From: Anthopleura xanthogrammica
Lineage: Eukaryota > Cnidaria > Anthozoa > Actiniaria > Actiniidae
Assembly (NCBI GenBank): GCA_964019055.1
Contig: OZ025207.1
Location: forward strand, 13,977,357-14,041,356
Reading direction: 5' to 3'
Length of the DNA: 64,000 nt
In this document: one piece after another, positions 62,181-64,000 of the stretch
Numbering within the stretch: the first letter of the stretch is position 1
Layout of the letters: each line of letters begins with the position of its first letter
Position numbers and translations under genes: made by a program
Notes under the pieces: generated by a model
Told to the model about the DNA's origin: nothing
What the model saw: the letters and a program-made list of their open reading frames with translations, nothing else
Database searches by the model: none

Positions 62181-62507
62181 ATGAGTCAATTGCTTTGTGA
62201 TAATTTTGGCTATTTGCATCTTTTAGCCCATTGTCCCGAACCTCAAAGGAAGAATCTACTTGCAACTGCCACTCCCGAACAAGTTCATGTAATGAGTGAA
62301 GTATGCCATAATTTGTTACAAGGAACAATTCCGATATCACTAGGACAAAAGGAAAGATTGAGGCCACACAGGGATAATATAAGAGCGTTAGCTCATGCAT
62401 CAATACCATTCAAAACCAAGAAAACAATTCTGGTCCAAAAAGGTGAAGGCTTCGTGGGAGAGGTCTTACCTCCTCTAATGAGCGCTCTCAGTCTTCTTCT
62501 GCTATAA
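62181..62507 (+). CDS. 108-residue small protein of the element
   Basis: ATG at 62181 in the context taaacATGa; no ATG lies further upstream in frame. The first two thirds are helical and polar (PEQVHVMSEVCHNLLQG, LRPHRDNIRALAH), followed by a basic KTKKTILVQKGEGF and a hydrophobic end (VGEVLPPLMSALSLLLL). The basic-then-QKG-then-hydrophobic layout is like small core or membrane-active virion proteins that accompany packaging ATPases in such elements; I assign no function. The gap to the next gene is 49 bp. Confidence 0.65.
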   Translation: MSQLLCDNFGYLHLLAHCPEPQRKNLLATATPEQVHVMSEVCHNLLQGTIPISLGQKERLRPHRDNIRALAHASIPFKTKKTILVQKGEGFVGEVLPPLMSALSLLLL

Positions 62508-62556
62508 AGAGCACGGCCAAACCTCCAAGACCTTCATTTCACTGGTAGCGGTCATC

Positions 62557-63384
62557 ATGAAGAGAAGAAGAGTTTCAGAAGACGAATCTACAGAACCCGA
62601 GCTGAGCGAAGATTCCTCTGGTGAGGAGGAGCAGTTTTCAAAATCGGATGAGAATGAGATCAATCGAATGGTACGACAACTTCCTAAAAGCATACCGCGA
62701 CAAAAAGCACAGGATCTACTTCATAGTATGGTAGCATCGAAATATATCTTGTATTGGAATTCCCATGGAGAAATGACTCATCATCAGCGGAGAATTCCAG
62801 TAACCAACATGAAAGAGTTGATTGAATATGCTTTACTGCCTTACAACCCAGATGTTAGGGCCCCAAGAGGGCTCAAAACTTTTACCAGTGGATTGGCAGA
62901 GCTTGATTTGGAGAAGAATCTTATTCGTAACAAAATGCTATTGGCAGATCTGGTTACTAGGCAGCCAGAGGATGACTATGATACGGATGCTAGTGATAGT
63001 GAAACTGAAAGTAACAACGAAACTGAGGAATCCCAAGAGGAAAATGACAGCAAGGAGCAAGAGGACTCAGAATCGGAGAGTGAGGACGAAGAAGAAGAAG
63101 AAGAAAAAAGAGGGTGTCACGTTTGTCAAGAACCGAAATCGTTTTCCAAGATATTAGTGGCACGATGTCCGAATTGCTGTTGGCATGAAGCGTATCACAG
63201 TGCTCAAAACGAATTAGTCGTTTGTGACGTTTGCTCAAACGCATTTGCTATTAATGCCAAAAATACAAAACAAATATTTTATCGTTGCAAAGACTGTGAT
63301 TCAATGCATACACTTTCTTTAAAATCGAATACGTTAAAACCTCTTGTTATAACTCAAAAACCTGAAAAGGTAGACGAAGAATAA
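62557..63384 (+). CDS. 275-residue acidic zinc-ribbon-like protein of the element
   Basis: ATG at 62557 (context catcATGa). Layout: basic start MKRRR with acidic residues 7-32; a conserved-looking helical core about 33-135 (LPKSIPRQKAQDLLHSM, YWNSHGEMTHHQRRIPVTN, LKTFTSGLAELDL); an Asp/Glu/Ser tract 138-183; and a C-terminal part with four CxxC pairs (187/190, 204/207, 223/226, 244/247) able to bind two zinc ions. Core proteins of this kind occur in many marine-invertebrate elements beside packaging ATPases as far as I know, but the role is unknown to me. The acidic tract plus zinc part could contact nucleic acid-binding proteins or DNA. The frame is intact. Confidence 0.7.
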   Translation: MKRRRVSEDESTEPELSEDSSGEEEQFSKSDENEINRMVRQLPKSIPRQKAQDLLHSMVASKYILYWNSHGEMTHHQRRIPVTNMKELIEYALLPYNPDVRAPRGLKTFTSGLAELDLEKNLIRNKMLLADLVTRQPEDDYDTDASDSETESNNETEESQEENDSKEQEDSESESEDEEEEEEKRGCHVCQEPKSFSKILVARCPNCCWHEAYHSAQNELVVCDVCSNAFAINAKNTKQIFYRCKDCDSMHTLSLKSNTLKPLVITQKPEKVDEE

Positions 63385-63444
63385 AACTCAGACTCTCATA
63401 TTCCTCCTATGCCTGTATGAAACATTTTTTTAAAAGTGGCTATG

Positions 63445-64000
63445 ACGATTGAGAGCGATCGCAAAGTCAATACCCAAGTGGGAAAAGCTTTAGTTCGTGA
63501 TGTTTTTTACTGGAATAAGCTATGCAAATCAAAACCATTTACGCCGTTCATGTTTGCTGTATCCAGCCTACTTTGACAATATGTTTACACAGTATACGAT
63601 GAACAATAAAACATGTTTTCAAGACTTGTCTGTGTAGTTATTATCTTGAATAAACCGTCTGGAACAACAGATTTTTCCGTGTGAAACGATAATGTTCACT
63701 TTACTGTTTAAGTAATAAAACATTTGTCAGTGTAACAGAAATTTCCAGAACGAAAACGAAGGTTTATCGACTTTAATTTATTCAAAACACGGCTTTCTTC
63801 AAATCGCCAGCTGTTTAAACAAAAGACCATAATAAAATAAATACAATAATCGTCATATTCTTAATTTTTCGTAGAGTAAATAAATTTCATCGGGCAAGAA
63901 CATCTTTTAGACTCTTTCTCTTCTACTGAGTACGTCTGCCGTCACATCGTTGTAGACAAAAAATTCATAACTTTAACCTTCAAACCATCTGTTGCTCAAA
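63445..64000 (-). repeat. Right inverted terminal repeat (continues past window)
   Basis: Inverse of 59431-59986. It begins 60 bp after the stop of the 275-residue gene and supplies AATAAA signals on the + strand at about 63605, 63650 and 63714, so it acts as the 3' UTR of that unit. Confidence 0.95.

Larger units (their letters stand above)
59230..64000. mobile_element. Virus-like/Polinton-like element with long inverted repeats (right end outside)
   Basis: Host homology stops at about 59229 (the F-J intron of gene 2 continues differently from ctaacgg), which marks the left edge; the sequence there is agtagtaggg, and AG-type ends are typical of Polintons. Inverted repeats run at least 59431-59986 / 63445-64000. 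If they extend symmetrically to 59230, the element is about 5 kb (to about 64201). Content: packaging-type ATPase (-), 23-bp tandem repeats, 108-residue protein (+), 275-residue zinc protein (+). No polymerase, integrase, protease or capsid gene was recognised, so it is probably a non-autonomous or very reduced relative of Polinton/adintovirus-type elements. Confidence 0.7.

Overview
The window reads as nuclear DNA of an invertebrate animal, most likely an anthozoan cnidarian (coral or sea anemone). It is AT-rich, genes are split by GT-AG introns of about 80 to 2,500 bases, and the introns are full of foldback MITEs, tRNA-derived SINEs and CR1/Jockey-like LINE scraps. The assignment to Anthozoa is an inference from the receptor family and repeat style; no species is claimed.

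From 1 to about 59.2 kb, everything that looks like host coding sequence is on the + strand and belongs to one tandem family of scavenger-receptor cysteine-rich (SRCR) receptor genes. Each SRCR domain (about 104-112 residues, six cysteines) is one exon with phase-1 introns on both sides. I sorted the exons into types by sequence: A (GILQVYHNN), B ([14 protein letters not shown]), C ([12 protein letters not shown]), D ([11 protein letters not shown]), E ([13 protein letters not shown]), F ([13 protein letters not shown]). They are followed by three small extracellular exons J (NGTNAI), K (ILGPI...YYNAPLEPGS) and L (FVTFTTR), a transmembrane exon and a very short tail. Gene 1 (before 1,055 to 8,731; 5' end outside) is C-x-D-E-F-E-F-J-K-L-TM-tail. 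Gene 2 (11,950 to about 23,858) is SP-A-B-C-A-B-C-D-E-F-J-K-L. Gene 3 (25,245 to about 32,143) is SP-A-B-C-D-E-F-J-K-L, with a frameshift in F. Gene 4 (34,086 to 46,097) is complete: SP-A-A'-B-B'-C-D-E-F-J-K-L-TM-tail. Gene 5 (from 49,042) is SP-A-B-C-D-A-B-D-E-F and is then cut by an insertion. Genes 2 and 3 have no transmembrane exon that I can find. Genes 2, 3 and 5 share about 1 kb of upstream sequence and nearly the same signal-peptide exon, with a kB-like GGGGAATTCTC just before the ATG.

From about 59.23 kb to past the window end lies a separate virus-like or Polinton-like mobile element. Its inverted terminal repeats are at least 556 bp long (59,431-59,986 and 63,445-64,000), with one mismatch. 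Between them are a 518-residue packaging-type ATPase on the - strand, a roughly 540-bp tandem repeat of a 23-bp unit at the divergent centre, and two + strand genes: a 108-residue small protein and a 275-residue acidic protein with four CxxC pairs. No polymerase, integrase or major capsid gene is visible. This is the best candidate in the window for a poorly described system.

The five receptor genes presumably give a set of surface and possibly secreted multi-SRCR proteins for binding microbes or other ligands. That role is inferred from the SRCR family, not shown by the sequence. Repeats and diverged exon relics fill the introns and the intergenic gaps (8.7-11.9, 23.9-25.2, 32.1-34.1 and 46.1-49.0 kb).
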